DNA of 64,000 bases from Parasulfuritortus sp037446165 (GTDB lineage Bacteria; Pseudomonadota; Gammaproteobacteria; Burkholderiales; Thiobacillaceae): positions 1-64,000 of the forward strand of contig JBBIJC010000004.1 of the NCBI GenBank assembly GCA_037446165.1. Reading direction: 5' to 3'. The stretch's first letter is position 1. Every line of letters begins with the position of its first letter. Below, piece after piece: positions 40,342-49,136 of the stretch. The notes beneath the pieces are model-generated. The model saw only the letters and a program-made list of their open reading frames with translations. It made no database searches and was not told where the DNA came from. The translations under genes were made by a program, and so were the position numbers.

Positions 40342-40893
40342 ATGGAATTTGCAATCTGGGTTGTGCATGTGTTGGTGGCGATGGCACTGGTTGGTTTGGT
40401 GCTGCTTCAGCATGGCAAAGGTGCTGACATGGGTGCCGCATTCGGCAGCGGTGCCTCGGGCAGCCTGTTTGGTGCCAGCGGTTCGGCCAACTTTCTTAGT
40501 CGGACTACAGCCGCTCTGGCGGCCCTGTTTTTCCTGACCAGCATGAGCTTGACCTACTTCGCAGGCAGAAGTCATGCGCCGGTCATTGCCAAGCCGGTCG
40601 CATTACCGGTTCAGCCAGCCGCGGCGCCAGCTTCTCCAGCGGCTACGCCGAATCCGCCAGCTGCACTGAAGCCGGCTGCATCTAAACCGGCTGCATCTAA
40701 ACCNNNNNNNNNNNNNNNNNNNNNNNNNNNNNNNNNNNNNNNNNNNNNNNNNNNNNNNNNNNNNNNNNNNNNNNNNNNNNNNNNNNNNNNNNNNNNNNNN
40801 NNNCCGGCTGCATCTAAACCGGCTGCATCTAAACCAGCTGCGCCGGCTACTCCGCCGGTCTCCAGCGACAAATCGGGCGCGATCCCGAAGTAA
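40342..40893 (+). CDS. secG: SecG, preprotein translocase subunit with PAASK-repeat tail
   Basis: Small membrane subunit of SecYEG. Residues 1-75 are classical SecG: a first helix (WVVHVLVAMALVGLVLLQ), the QHGKGADMGAAFGSGASGSLFGASGSANFLSR loop and a second helix (AALAALFFLTSMSLTYF). The tail is Pro/Ala/Lys rich and holds repeats of PAASK encoded by a 15-bp unit. A 100-N gap interrupts the repeats, so the true tail length is unknown. SecG tails vary widely between species. Confidence 0.93.
   Translation: MEFAIWVVHVLVAMALVGLVLLQHGKGADMGAAFGSGASGSLFGASGSANFLSRTTAALAALFFLTSMSLTYFAGRSHAPVIAKPVALPVQPAAAPASPAATPNPPAALKPAASKPAASKXXXXXXXXXXXXXXXXXXXXXXXXXXXXXXXXXXPAASKPAASKPAAPATPPVSSDKSGAIPK
40672..40833 (+). 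repeat. 15-bp tandem repeat in secG, interrupted by a gap
   Basis: Unit CCGGCTGCATCTAAA (PAASK): two perfect copies before the 100-N gap (40704-40803) and two after. An array longer than the assembly k-mer would explain the break; at least four copies are present and the number is unresolved. Confidence 0.92.
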
Positions 40894-40899
40894 TCACCT

Positions 40900-40915
40900 G
40901 GGTGACTTGTCACCC
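40900..40915 (+). other. Hairpin between secG and tRNA-Leu
   Basis: GGGTGAC-TT-GTCACCC, a perfect 7-bp stem with no U-run, 10 bp before the tRNA. It could be a processing or stability element between mRNA and tRNA. Confidence 0.5.
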
Positions 40916-40925
40916 TCCATGTCAT

Positions 40926-41010
40926 GCCGACGTGGTGAAATTGGTAGACACGCTGTCTTGAGGGGGCAGTGACGAAAGTCGTGCGAGTTCGAGTCTCGCC
41001 GTCGGCACCA
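40926..41010 (+). tRNA. tRNA-Leu (anticodon GAG)
   Basis: An 85-nt class II tRNA with encoded CCA. Acceptor GCCGACG pairs with CGTCGGC, followed by A-CCA. The D loop has TTGGTAGAC, the anticodon loop TTGAGGG gives GAG, a long variable arm follows, and the T arm contains GTTCGAGTC. The GAG anticodon reads CUC and CUU. Its place between secG and nuoA is conserved in many betaproteobacteria. Confidence 0.96.
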
Positions 41011-41045
41011 TCGAATTTCTTTATCCGCACTTAGGTGTTATTAAT

Positions 41046-41078
41046 AACCCATTGATATCAATGGGTTTTTTCTTTTTT
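41046..41078 (+). terminator. Rho-independent terminator after tRNA-Leu
   Basis: A 22-bp perfect palindrome (arms AACCCATTGAT/ATCAATGGGTT) followed by a T-rich run (TTTTC then TTTTTT). It separates tpiA-secG-tRNA from the nuo operon. Confidence 0.93.
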
Positions 41079-41084
41079 GTCGGC

Positions 41085-41114
41085 TTGACACAAAGCTCTC
41101 TAGACACATACACT
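41085..41114 (+). promoter_or_regulatory. Promoter of the nuo operon
   Basis: A perfect -35 TTGACA (41085-41090), 18-bp spacer and TACACT (4/6 to TATAAT, 41109-41114), just after the terminator and 58 bp before nuoA. Confidence 0.7.
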
Positions 41115-41171
41115 CAAAAAATTGCCAAGCATTGGAAGTGGAGTCCAAAGTGCCGTGGCCGAGGGGACAAA

Positions 41172-41540
41172 ATGCTGGATAACTATTTTGCGATTTTGGT
41201 TTTTATTCTGGTTGGCCTGGCGGTCGGCGTAGGTCCCATGCTGGTAGGGGGTGGTTTGGGCTGGGGCCTGGGTTTGCTTAAACCCGATCCGGAAAAGAAC
41301 TCCCCTTATGAATGCGGTTTCGAGGCCTTCGAAGATGCGCGCATGAAGTTTGACGTGCGTTACTACCTCGTGGCTATCCTGTTCATCCTGTTCGATCTTG
41401 AAATCGCCTTTCTCTTTCCTTGGGCGGTGGTGCTGAAAGATATCGGCGCCTTCGGTTTCTGGGCCATGGTGGTGTTTCTCGGCATCCTGGTGGTGGGCTT
41501 CGCCTACGAATGGATGAAGGGCGCCCTGGAGTGGGAATGA
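41172..41540 (+). CDS. nuoA: NADH-quinone oxidoreductase subunit A
   Basis: Small membrane subunit of complex I with three helices, 122 residues. The conserved loop PYECGFEAFEDARMKFDVRYYLVAILFILFDLEIAFLFPWA near residues 43-83 holds the Cys and acidic residues at the quinone cavity. The start is ATG at 41172 behind GAGGGGACAA; an open frame upstream crosses the terminator and promoter and is not coding. It overlaps nuoB as ATGA. First gene of the 14-gene operon. Confidence 0.97.
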   Translation: MLDNYFAILVFILVGLAVGVGPMLVGGGLGWGLGLLKPDPEKNSPYECGFEAFEDARMKFDVRYYLVAILFILFDLEIAFLFPWAVVLKDIGAFGFWAMVVFLGILVVGFAYEWMKGALEWE

Positions 41541-42016
41541 CGGCCATGCAAGGTTTGCAGGACAAGGGCTTTATCACCACGACTGCCGATCAGGTCATCA
41601 ACTGGGCCAAGACCGGTTCGCTCTGGCCCATGACCTTTGGTCTGGCCTGCTGCGCCATCGAGATGATGCAGGCCGGTGCGGCGCGTTACGATCTGGACCG
41701 TTTTGGTATTGTGTTCCGGCCCAGCCCGCGCCAGTCCGATCTGATGATCGTGGCGGGCACCCTGACCAACAAGATGGCTCCCGCCCTGCGCAAGGTCTAC
41801 GATCAGATGCCGGAGCCGCGCTGGGTGCTGTCCATGGGTTCATGCGCCAATGGCGGGGGCTACTACCATTATTCCTACGCCGTGGTGCGTGGTTGCGACC
41901 GCATCGTGCCGGTTGATATCTATGTGCCTGGTTGTCCGCCCACCGCCGAGGCGCTGCTGTTCGGCCTTGGGCAGTTGATGAACAAGATCAAGCGCACCAA
42001 TACGATTGCCCGCTGA
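41537..42016 (+). CDS. nuoB: NADH-quinone oxidoreductase subunit B
   Basis: Carries the terminal [4Fe-4S] cluster N2 that reduces quinone. 159 residues. The four ligands are the adjacent Cys pair in GLACCAIEMM, the Cys in SMGSCANGGG and that in VPGCPPTAEA. Peripheral-arm subunit at the membrane interface. Starts as ATGA overlap with nuoA; nuoC follows after 12 bp. Confidence 0.98.
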   Translation: MTAMQGLQDKGFITTTADQVINWAKTGSLWPMTFGLACCAIEMMQAGAARYDLDRFGIVFRPSPRQSDLMIVAGTLTNKMAPALRKVYDQMPEPRWVLSMGSCANGGGYYHYSYAVVRGCDRIVPVDIYVPGCPPTAEALLFGLGQLMNKIKRTNTIAR

Positions 42017-42028
42017 GGATTTGCCTAG

Positions 42029-42634
42029 ATGCCCGTAACCCCTGAAGTTCTGCTCTCGCGCCTTGAAGACGTCCTGGGCGAAAAACTGGTCAGCGGCAAG
42101 GTGGCTCTCGGCGAGGTCACTATCGAGGTGCGGCCCGAAAATTGGCACGAGATTGCCTTGCTGCTGCGGGATGAAACCAGCCTGCGCTTCGATGAACTGA
42201 TCGACCTGTGCGGCGTGGATTACTCCACCTATGCCGAGGTTGGCAAGGAAGAGGGCCGCTACGCTGTGGTCATGCACCTGTTGTCGGTCGCGCGCAACCA
42301 TCGTGTCCGTGTTCGTGCCTACTGTGCTGACGAAGTGCTGCCCATGGTCGCGTCAGTGGTCGACGTCTGGAAGGCGGCCGACTGGTTCGAGCGCGAGGCC
42401 TTTGATCTGGTTGGTATCGTTTTCGACGGCCACCCGGATCTGCGCCGCATCCTGACCGACTACGGCTTCATCGGTCATCCGTTCCGCAAGGACTTCCCGG
42501 TTCATGGCCAGGTCGAGATGCGCTACGATCCGGAGCAGAAGCGGGTCATCTACCAGCCGGTCAGCATCGATCTGCGCGAGGTCACGCCGCGCATCGTACG
42601 CGAAGAGAATTTCGGGGATGTCGGCCATGGCTGA
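42029..42634 (+). CDS. nuoC: NADH-quinone oxidoreductase subunit C
   Basis: Complex I 30-kDa subunit, 201 residues, a separate gene rather than a nuoCD fusion. The signature ERE(A)FDLVGIVFDGHPDLRRILTDYGFIGHPFRKDFPVHG near 118-155 is intact. The last codons (GHG-stop) overlap an ATG at 42627 that opens a vestigial copy of the nuoD start, so the ancestral nuoC/nuoD overlap is still visible, although functional nuoD now begins 139 bp after the stop. Confidence 0.97.
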   Translation: MPVTPEVLLSRLEDVLGEKLVSGKVALGEVTIEVRPENWHEIALLLRDETSLRFDELIDLCGVDYSTYAEVGKEEGRYAVVMHLLSVARNHRVRVRAYCADEVLPMVASVVDVWKAADWFEREAFDLVGIVFDGHPDLRRILTDYGFIGHPFRKDFPVHGQVEMRYDPEQKRVIYQPVSIDLREVTPRIVREENFGDVGHG

Positions 42635-42772
42635 GATCAAGAATTACACGCTCAATTTTAGTTCCGGCCGCGCTTCGCGCTTAACCTTCGCTACGCCAAG
42701 GTTAGCCTGCACTGAAATTGAGCTGAGTTGGTGCATTGCCGCCGTTGTGGCTTCGGTAGAGGTTTTCTGAGC
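42627..42772 (+). pseudogene. Vestigial nuoD 5' copy and insertion between nuoC and nuoD
   Basis: An ATG at 42627 encodes MAEIKNYTLNF, the same first 11 residues as nuoD at 42773. The 33-bp copies differ at two synonymous sites. After that the reading is unrelated (47 codons in all, stop at 42768-42770). The inserted part holds a stem-loop with arms AACCTT/AAGGTT (near 42681-42702). It looks like a short insertion or partial duplication that displaced nuoD while keeping the operon intact. No known insertion-sequence ends are seen. Confidence 0.75.
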
Positions 42773-44026
42773 ATGGCCGAGATTAAGAATTACACGCTCA
42801 ATTTTGGGCCGCAACACCCCGCCGCCCACGGTGTGCTGCGCCTGGTGCTGGAACTGGACGGCGAGGTTGTGGAACGTGCCGACCCGCACATCGGTCTGTT
42901 GCACCGCGCCACGGAGAAGCTGGCCGAGAGCCGTACCTACCTGCAGTCAGTGCCCTATATGGACCGGCTGGACTACATGTCCATGATGCAGAACGAACAT
43001 GCTTACTGCATGGCCATCGAGAAATTGATGGGCATCGAGGTGCCGGTCCGGGCCCAGTACATCCGGGTCATGTTCGACGAGATCACTCGCATCCTGAATC
43101 ACCTGCTCTGGCTAGGCACGCACGGCCTCGACGTCGGCGCCATGACCATGTTCCTGTACACCTTCCGCGAGCGGGAAGACCTGATGGACGTGTACGAGGC
43201 GGTGACCGGCGCTCGCGTCCATGCCGCCTACTACCGTCCGGGTGGTGTCTACCGCGATCTGCCGGACAGCATGCCCAAGTACGAGGCCAACAAGTACAAG
43301 AGTGCGGCCGATGTGAAGCGTCTCAACGTCAATCGCGAAGGTTCGGTGCTCGACTTCATCGATGACTTCTGCAACCGCTTCCCGAAATGCGTCGACGACT
43401 ACGAAACCCTGCTCACCGAGAACCGGATCTGGAAACAGCGCACCGTCGGTATCGGCGTAGTCGATGCCGACCGGGCCAAGGCACTGGGCTTTACCGGCCC
43501 CATGCTGCGCGGTTCCGGCGTGCTCTGGGATCTGCGCCGGATGCAACCGTATGAGGTCTACGACCAGCTCGACTTCGAGATCCCGGTCGGCACCAATGGT
43601 GACAGTTACGACCGTTATCTGGTGCGCATGGAAGAGATGCGTCAGGCCAACCACATTGTGAAGCAGTGCGCGGACTGGCTGAGAGCCAATCCGGGCCCGG
43701 TCATCACCGGCGACCACAAGGTTGCGCCGCCGTCGCGCGGGACCATGAAGGCCAACATGGAAGAGCTGATCCACCACTTCAAGCTGTTCACCGAAGGCAT
43801 GCACGTGCCGGCCGGCGAGGCCTATGCGGCCATTGAACACTCCAAGGGTGAGTTCGGCGTCTACCTGATTTCCGATGGCGCCAACAAGCCCTACCGCATG
43901 AAGCTGCGCGCACCCGGCTTCTCCCATCTTGCCGCGATGGACGAAATGTCGCGCGGCCACATGATTGCCGACGTGGTCGCCATCATCGGCACCATGGACA
44001 TCGTATTCGGCGATATCGACAGGTAA
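42773..44026 (+). CDS. nuoD: NADH-quinone oxidoreductase subunit D
   Basis: 49-kDa subunit forming much of the quinone-binding cavity with NuoB. 417 residues. Typical segments are FGPQHPAAHGVLRLVLELDGE (near 11-31), HRATEKLAE, PYMDRLDYMSMM and the C-terminal GEFGVYLISDGANKPYRMKLRAPGFSHL, ending in VFGDIDR. The start is chosen as ATG at 42773 because this copy continues into the full domain. The spacing from nuoC (139 bp) is unusual for this operon. Confidence 0.97.
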   Translation: MAEIKNYTLNFGPQHPAAHGVLRLVLELDGEVVERADPHIGLLHRATEKLAESRTYLQSVPYMDRLDYMSMMQNEHAYCMAIEKLMGIEVPVRAQYIRVMFDEITRILNHLLWLGTHGLDVGAMTMFLYTFREREDLMDVYEAVTGARVHAAYYRPGGVYRDLPDSMPKYEANKYKSAADVKRLNVNREGSVLDFIDDFCNRFPKCVDDYETLLTENRIWKQRTVGIGVVDADRAKALGFTGPMLRGSGVLWDLRRMQPYEVYDQLDFEIPVGTNGDSYDRYLVRMEEMRQANHIVKQCADWLRANPGPVITGDHKVAPPSRGTMKANMEELIHHFKLFTEGMHVPAGEAYAAIEHSKGEFGVYLISDGANKPYRMKLRAPGFSHLAAMDEMSRGHMIADVVAIIGTMDIVFGDIDR

Positions 44027-44030
44027 TCCT

Positions 44031-44504
44031 ATGCTGACACCCGAATCCCTGGTTCTGATCGACAAGGAAATCACCAAGTACCCGGCTGACCAGAAGCAGT
44101 CGGCCGTGATGGGCGCGTTACGTATCGCCCAGGTTGAAAAAGGCTGGCTGGCGCCGGAGACCATCGAATGGGTTGCCCAATATCTGGGCATGCCGGCCGT
44201 CGCCGTGTTCGAAGTTGCCACCTTCTACAACATGTATGAGCTTGAGCCATGCGGCCGGCACAAGATCACGGTCTGCACCAACCTGCCCTGCCAGTTGCAA
44301 GGTGCGGACGCCGTGGCTGAGCACTTGAAGCAGAAACTCGGCATTGGCTTCGGCGAGACCACGGCGGATGGCCGTTTCACGCTGCGGGAAGGCGAGTGCT
44401 TCGGTACCTGTGGTTCGGGCCCGCTGTGTCTGCACAACAACCACAAGATGCATACCCACCTGACCCCCGAGACGGTGGACAAGCTGCTGGATGAGCTGAA
44501 ATGA
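44031..44504 (+). CDS. nuoE: NADH-quinone oxidoreductase subunit E
   Basis: 24-kDa subunit with the [2Fe-2S] cluster N1a, 157 residues, thioredoxin-like fold. Ligands are the two Cys in VCTNLPCQL and two in GECFGTCGSGP. The frame upstream of 44031 lies in nuoD and is ignored. The stop overlaps the nuoF ATG. Works with NuoF and NuoG as the NADH-dehydrogenase module. Confidence 0.97.
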   Translation: MLTPESLVLIDKEITKYPADQKQSAVMGALRIAQVEKGWLAPETIEWVAQYLGMPAVAVFEVATFYNMYELEPCGRHKITVCTNLPCQLQGADAVAEHLKQKLGIGFGETTADGRFTLREGECFGTCGSGPLCLHNNHKMHTHLTPETVDKLLDELK

Positions 44505-45787
44505 GCGCGACTTACACCGGTCCCAAGGTTTGCCTGTGGACCCTTGACCACCCCCATCCGGCATCGCTCAATACCTATGTCGCCAACGGCGGCTACTCGG
44601 CGCTGAAGAAGATACTGGCCGAGAAAACCCCGGCCGAGCAGATCATCGAGCAGGTCAAGATCTCGGCCCTGCGCGGGCGCGGCGGGGCAGGTTTTCCGAC
44701 CGGACTGAAATGGTCGTTCATGCCTCGTCACTACGAGGGCGACAAGTACGTCGTCTGCAACACCGACGAGGGCGAGCCGGGCACCTTCAAGGACCGCGAC
44801 ATCATCGAGTTCAACCCGCACCAGCTGATCGAGGGCATGATCATCGCCGGCTACACGCTGGGTGCCAAGGCGGGCTACAACTACATCCACGGTGAAATCT
44901 TCGAACTGTACGAATTCTGGGAAAAGGCCCTGGAAGAGGCACACGCCGCCGGTTATCTGGGCCGGAACATCTGCGGCTCCGGCTGGGATTTCGATCTCCA
45001 CGCCCATCACGGCTATGGCGCCTACATCTGCGGCGAGGAAACCGCGCTGCTCGAATCGATCGAAGGCAAGAAGGGCCAGCCCCGCTTCAAGCCGCCGTTC
45101 CCGGCCAGCTACGGCCTGTACGGCAAGCCGACCACGATCAACAACACCGAAACCCTGGCCTCGATCCCCTGGATCATGCGCCACGGTGGCCAGGCCTTCC
45201 TGGAACTGGGCAAGCCCAACAACGGCGGCACCAAGATCTTCTCCATCTCCGGTCACGTCAACAAACCGGGCAACTACGAGATCCCGCTTGGCACGCCGTT
45301 CGCCGACCTGCTGGAAATGGCCGGCGGGGTGCGCAACGGCCACCAGCTCAAGGCGGTCATCCCCGGCGGTTCGTCGGCTCCCGTCCTGCCCGCCGAGATC
45401 ATGATGGGTTGCACGCTGGACTTCGATTCCGTGTCCAAGGCCGGCTCCATGCTCGGTTCCGGCGCGGTCATCGTCATGGACGAGACAGTCTGCATGGTCA
45501 AGGCACTGGAGCGCCTGTCCTATTTCTACTTCGAGGAATCCTGCGGTCAGTGCACGCCCTGCCGCGAGGGCACCGGCTGGATGTACCGCGTGGTCAAGCG
45601 CATCGAGCACGGCGAAGGCCGACCGGAAGACCTGGACCTGCTGATGAGCGTCGGCACCAACATCGCCGGCCGCACCATCTGCGCCCTCGGCGAGGCCGCC
45701 GTCGGCCCGGTGCAGAGCTTCATCAGGCACTTCCGCAGTGAATTCGAGTACCACATCGAAAACAAGAAATGCATGGTGGGGAATTGA
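44501..45787 (+). CDS. nuoF: NADH-quinone oxidoreductase subunit F
   Basis: 51-kDa subunit that binds NADH, FMN and cluster N3. 428 residues. The NADH/FMN loop is LRGRGGAGFPTGLKWSF (near 52-68), FMN contacts include CNTDEGEPGTFKDR, and the N3 ligands are ESCGQCTPCREGTGW with a further Cys near 389 (TICALGEAA). ATGA overlap with nuoE; nuoG begins 1 bp after the stop. Confidence 0.98.
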   Translation: MSATYTGPKVCLWTLDHPHPASLNTYVANGGYSALKKILAEKTPAEQIIEQVKISALRGRGGAGFPTGLKWSFMPRHYEGDKYVVCNTDEGEPGTFKDRDIIEFNPHQLIEGMIIAGYTLGAKAGYNYIHGEIFELYEFWEKALEEAHAAGYLGRNICGSGWDFDLHAHHGYGAYICGEETALLESIEGKKGQPRFKPPFPASYGLYGKPTTINNTETLASIPWIMRHGGQAFLELGKPNNGGTKIFSISGHVNKPGNYEIPLGTPFADLLEMAGGVRNGHQLKAVIPGGSSAPVLPAEIMMGCTLDFDSVSKAGSMLGSGAVIVMDETVCMVKALERLSYFYFEESCGQCTPCREGTGWMYRVVKRIEHGEGRPEDLDLLMSVGTNIAGRTICALGEAAVGPVQSFIRHFRSEFEYHIENKKCMVGN

Positions 45788-45788
45788 G

Positions 45789-48095
45789 ATGCCCGTAATC
45801 ACCATCGACGACAAGCAGATCGAAGTTCCCGCCGGCAGCACCGTGATGGATGCCGCGCGCGAGGCGGGCGTCTACATCCCGCACTTCTGCTACCACAAGA
45901 AACTGTCCATCGCCGCCAGCTGCCGGATGTGCCTGGTCGAGGTGGAGAAGATGCCGCGTCCGGTGCCCGCCTGCGCCACGCCGGTCACCGACGGCATGGT
46001 GGTGCGCAGCCATTCGGCCAAGGCGATCGACGCCCAGAAGGGCGTCATGGAATTCCTGCTGATCAACCATCCGCTCGACTGCCCGATCTGCGACCAGGGC
46101 GGCGAATGCATGCTGCAGGACATCGCCATGGGCTACGGTGGCGTCGGCTCGCGCTACGCCGAAGCAAAGCGCGTGGTCAAGGACAAGGACCTCGGCCCGC
46201 TGGTCGCCACTGACATGACCCGTTGCATCCATTGCAGCCGCTGCGTCCGCTTCGGTCAGGAGATCGCCGGCATCATGGAACTGGGTATGCCCGGGCGTGG
46301 CGAGCACATGGAAGTGATGCCCTTCCTGGAACATCATGTTAGCTCGGAATTGTCCGGCAACATCATCGACCTGTGCCCGGTCGGCGCCCTGACTTCCAAG
46401 CCGTTCCGCTTCAATGCCCGGCCCTGGGAGCTGTCCCGGCGCAAGACCGTCAGCCCGCACGACGGCCTGGGCACCAACCTGGCCCTGCACGTCAAGGACA
46501 ACCGCGTGCTGCGCGCGACGCCGGTCGACAACGAGGCGATCAACGAATGCTGGCTGGCCGACCGCGACCGCTTCAGCTACCAGGCACTCAATTCCGATGA
46601 GCGGATGACACGGCCCATGGTCAAGGATGGCGGGCGCTGGATCGAAGTCGACTGGCAGAAGGCCCTGGCCCAGGTTGCCGGCTCGCTCAAGGTCATCCGC
46701 GATACGCACGGCGCCGGGGCCATCGGCTTCCTCGCCTCGCCGCACCAGACGGTCGAGGAACTGCACCTGTTCCAGAAACTGGCTCGCGCCTTGGACTGCG
46801 AGAACATTGATTTCCGCATCGATCGCAGCGACTTCTCCGGCCAGTTGGCAGGCGTGCCCTGGCTGGGCATGCCGGTTGCCGAACTGAATAGGCTGGATCG
46901 TATGCTGTTGATCGGCTCCAGCGTGCGCCAGGAGCAACCCCTCATTGCCCAGCGCCTGCGTCAGGCGGTGAAGCGGGGCGCTCAGCTGAACGTGGTTCAC
47001 GCCGCCGATGACGATCTGCTGTGCAAGGTTGCCAACAAGCTGATCGGCAAGCCCTCCACGCTGGTCGGCCTGCTCGCCCAGGTGGCCAGGGCGGTTGGCG
47101 CCGAGGCACCCGATGTCGCCGTCTCAGCCGAAGCGCGGGCCATGGCCAACAGCCTTATGTCAGGCGAGCGGAAGGCCATCTTGCTTGGCCAGCTGGCCCA
47201 ACTGCATCCCCACGCGGCTGAACTGCATGCGTTGGCCCAGGCCATCGCCCAGGCCATCGGCGCGACGCTGGGCGTGCTCGGCGCATCCGCCGACAGCATC
47301 GGCGCCGGCGTGGTCGACTGCCTGCCGGGCCAGGACGGCCTCGATGCCGGCCGGATGTTCGCCGAGCCGCGCAAGGCCTACGTCATCCTCGGCGCCGAGC
47401 CGGAACTGGGTGCGGGCGACACCGCCGCTGCGCACCAGGCGCTTGGGTCGGCCGAACTGGTCATCGCCTTGTCGCCGTTCAAGACCCGCTCCATGGACTA
47501 CGCCCACGTCATGCTGCCGATCGCGGCCTTCGCCGAGACGGCGGGCAGCTACGTCAACATGGAAGGCCGTCTGCAATCGTTCCGCGCCGCGGTGCCGCCG
47601 CAGGGCGAGGCCCGTCCGGCCTGGAAGGTGCTGCGGGTGCTGGGTAATCAATTCGGTCTGGCTGGCTTTGGCCAGGATACGAGCGAGCAGGTGCTGGCCG
47701 AGGCGCTGCCTGAAGGCGAGGCCACGGTGCGTGCCCGCCTGAACAACGAGATCACCGGCGTCACCGTGGCGCATCTGAATGCCGCTGACGGCATCGAGCG
47801 TCTGGGCGACACGCCCATCTACCAGCTCGACATCTACACCCGCCGTGCGCCGGCCCTGCAGGCCACGGACGATGGTCTGGCCGCCCATACCGCAACCGCC
47901 TGCGGCGCCCTGATTGCCCGCCTTGGACTGAGCGATCGCAAGCCGGTCAAGGTGAAACAGAACGGCGCCGAGACCGTCATGAAGCTGATTCGCGATGATC
48001 GTCTGCCGGACAATGTGGTGCGCGTGGCGGGCAGTCTGCCCGCCGTGGTCATGTTCGGTCCACGCTTCGGTACGATCAGTCTGGAGAAGATGTGA
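45789..48095 (+). CDS. nuoG: NADH-quinone oxidoreductase subunit G
   Basis: 75-kDa subunit and largest peripheral-arm protein, 768 residues. The N-terminal ferredoxin-like region binds N1b (CYHKKLSIAASCRMCLVEVE and a later PACATPV), then N5 and N4 (CPICDQGGECMLQD; CIHCSRCVRF). The rest is a molybdopterin-oxidoreductase-like domain without a recognisable cofactor role. The extra N7 CxxC motif of the E. coli type is not evident. The ATG at 45789 follows a GGGGAATTGAG stretch. Coupled to nuoH. Confidence 0.97.
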   Translation: MPVITIDDKQIEVPAGSTVMDAAREAGVYIPHFCYHKKLSIAASCRMCLVEVEKMPRPVPACATPVTDGMVVRSHSAKAIDAQKGVMEFLLINHPLDCPICDQGGECMLQDIAMGYGGVGSRYAEAKRVVKDKDLGPLVATDMTRCIHCSRCVRFGQEIAGIMELGMPGRGEHMEVMPFLEHHVSSELSGNIIDLCPVGALTSKPFRFNARPWELSRRKTVSPHDGLGTNLALHVKDNRVLRATPVDNEAINECWLADRDRFSYQALNSDERMTRPMVKDGGRWIEVDWQKALAQVAGSLKVIRDTHGAGAIGFLASPHQTVEELHLFQKLARALDCENIDFRIDRSDFSGQLAGVPWLGMPVAELNRLDRMLLIGSSVRQEQPLIAQRLRQAVKRGAQLNVVHAADDDLLCKVANKLIGKPSTLVGLLAQVARAVGAEAPDVAVSAEARAMANSLMSGERKAILLGQLAQLHPHAAELHALAQAIAQAIGATLGVLGASADSIGAGVVDCLPGQDGLDAGRMFAEPRKAYVILGAEPELGAGDTAAAHQALGSAELVIALSPFKTRSMDYAHVMLPIAAFAETAGSYVNMEGRLQSFRAAVPPQGEARPAWKVLRVLGNQFGLAGFGQDTSEQVLAEALPEGEATVRARLNNEITGVTVAHLNAADGIERLGDTPIYQLDIYTRRAPALQATDDGLAAHTATACGALIARLGLSDRKPVKVKQNGAETVMKLIRDDRLPDNVVRVAGSLPAVVMFGPRFGTISLEKM

Positions 48096-49126
48096 TGGAA
48101 TATCTGCAGCACCTCCTCGGTCCGGCCTGGATGCCGATCTGGACGCTGGTCAAGATCGTCATCATCGTGCTGCCGCTGCTGATTGCCGTGGCCTACCTGA
48201 CCTACGCCGAGCGCAAGATCATCGGTTACATGCAGGTCCGTATCGGCCCCAACCGGGTCGGTTTCTTCGGCTTCCGCCTGGTCGGTCTGGGGCAACCCAT
48301 AGCCGACGCGGTCAAGCTGATGACCAAGGAAATCATCCTCCCCACCGGCGCCAACAAAACCCTGTTCCTGCTGGCGCCGGTGCTGGCCATCGGCCCCGCC
48401 ATGGCGGCCTGGGCGGTGGTTCCGTTTACCGAAAAGTGGGTGCTGGCCAATGTCGATGCGGCCCTGCTGTACGTGCTGGCCATCACCTCCATGGGCGTTT
48501 ACGGCGTGATCGTTGCCGGCTGGGCCTCCAACTCGAAATATGCCTTCCTCGGCGCCATGCGCTCTGCCGCCCAGATCGTATCCTACGAGATTGCCATGGG
48601 CTTTGCCCTGGTCGGGGTGCTGATGTGTGCCCAGAGCCTCAACCTGGTCGATATCGTCAACGCGCAGAAGGGCGGCTTCTGGCAGTGGTACTGGCTGCCC
48701 CTGTTCCCGTTGTTCATCGTCTATCTGATCTCCGGCGTGGCCGAGACCAACCGGGCGCCGTTCGATGTGGCCGAAGGCGAGTCCGAGATCGTCGCCGGTT
48801 TCCATGTCGACTATTCGGGCATGGCCTTCGCGGTGTTCTTCCTGGCCGAATACGCCAACATGATCCTGATCGCCGCACTGACCTCGATCCTGTTCCTGGG
48901 CGGCTGGCTGTCGCCGTTCCCGTTCCTGCCCGACGGCTTCTTCTGGATCGCCGCGAAGATGAGCTTCGTGCTGTTCCTGTTTCTCTGGTTCCGCGCCACC
49001 TTCCCGCGTTATCGCTATGACCAGATCATGCGTCTGGGCTGGAAGGTGTTCATTCCGGTAACCCTGATCTGGATCCTGGTGGTGGGCGGCTTCATGCAGA
49101 CCCCGCTGGCTTACCTGTTCCACTGA
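48095..49126 (+). CDS. nuoH: NADH-quinone oxidoreductase subunit H
   Basis: Membrane subunit next to the quinone site, about 343 residues, eight helices. Family signatures: AYLTYAERKIIGYMQVRIGPNRVG (near 32-55) and AETNRAPFDVAEGESEIVAGFHVDYSGM (near 213-240), with the acidic loop that links quinone chemistry to proton flow. ATG at 48095 overlaps the nuoG stop as TGATG and has GGAG upstream; a GTG one codon earlier is also possible. Confidence 0.97.
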   Translation: MEYLQHLLGPAWMPIWTLVKIVIIVLPLLIAVAYLTYAERKIIGYMQVRIGPNRVGFFGFRLVGLGQPIADAVKLMTKEIILPTGANKTLFLLAPVLAIGPAMAAWAVVPFTEKWVLANVDAALLYVLAITSMGVYGVIVAGWASNSKYAFLGAMRSAAQIVSYEIAMGFALVGVLMCAQSLNLVDIVNAQKGGFWQWYWLPLFPLFIVYLISGVAETNRAPFDVAEGESEIVAGFHVDYSGMAFAVFFLAEYANMILIAALTSILFLGGWLSPFPFLPDGFFWIAAKMSFVLFLFLWFRATFPRYRYDQIMRLGWKVFIPVTLIWILVVGGFMQTPLAYLFH

Positions 49127-49136
49127 GGAGGCGAAG

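Noticed and set aside
40672..40833. Direct repeats that could suggest a CRISPR array
   Set aside because: The 15-bp units are adjacent without spacers and are in frame in secG as PAASK.
42660..42772. Insertion sequence or MITE between nuoC and nuoD
   Set aside because: No terminal inverted repeats, no transposase and no second copy in this window; kept only as an insertion or duplication of unknown origin.
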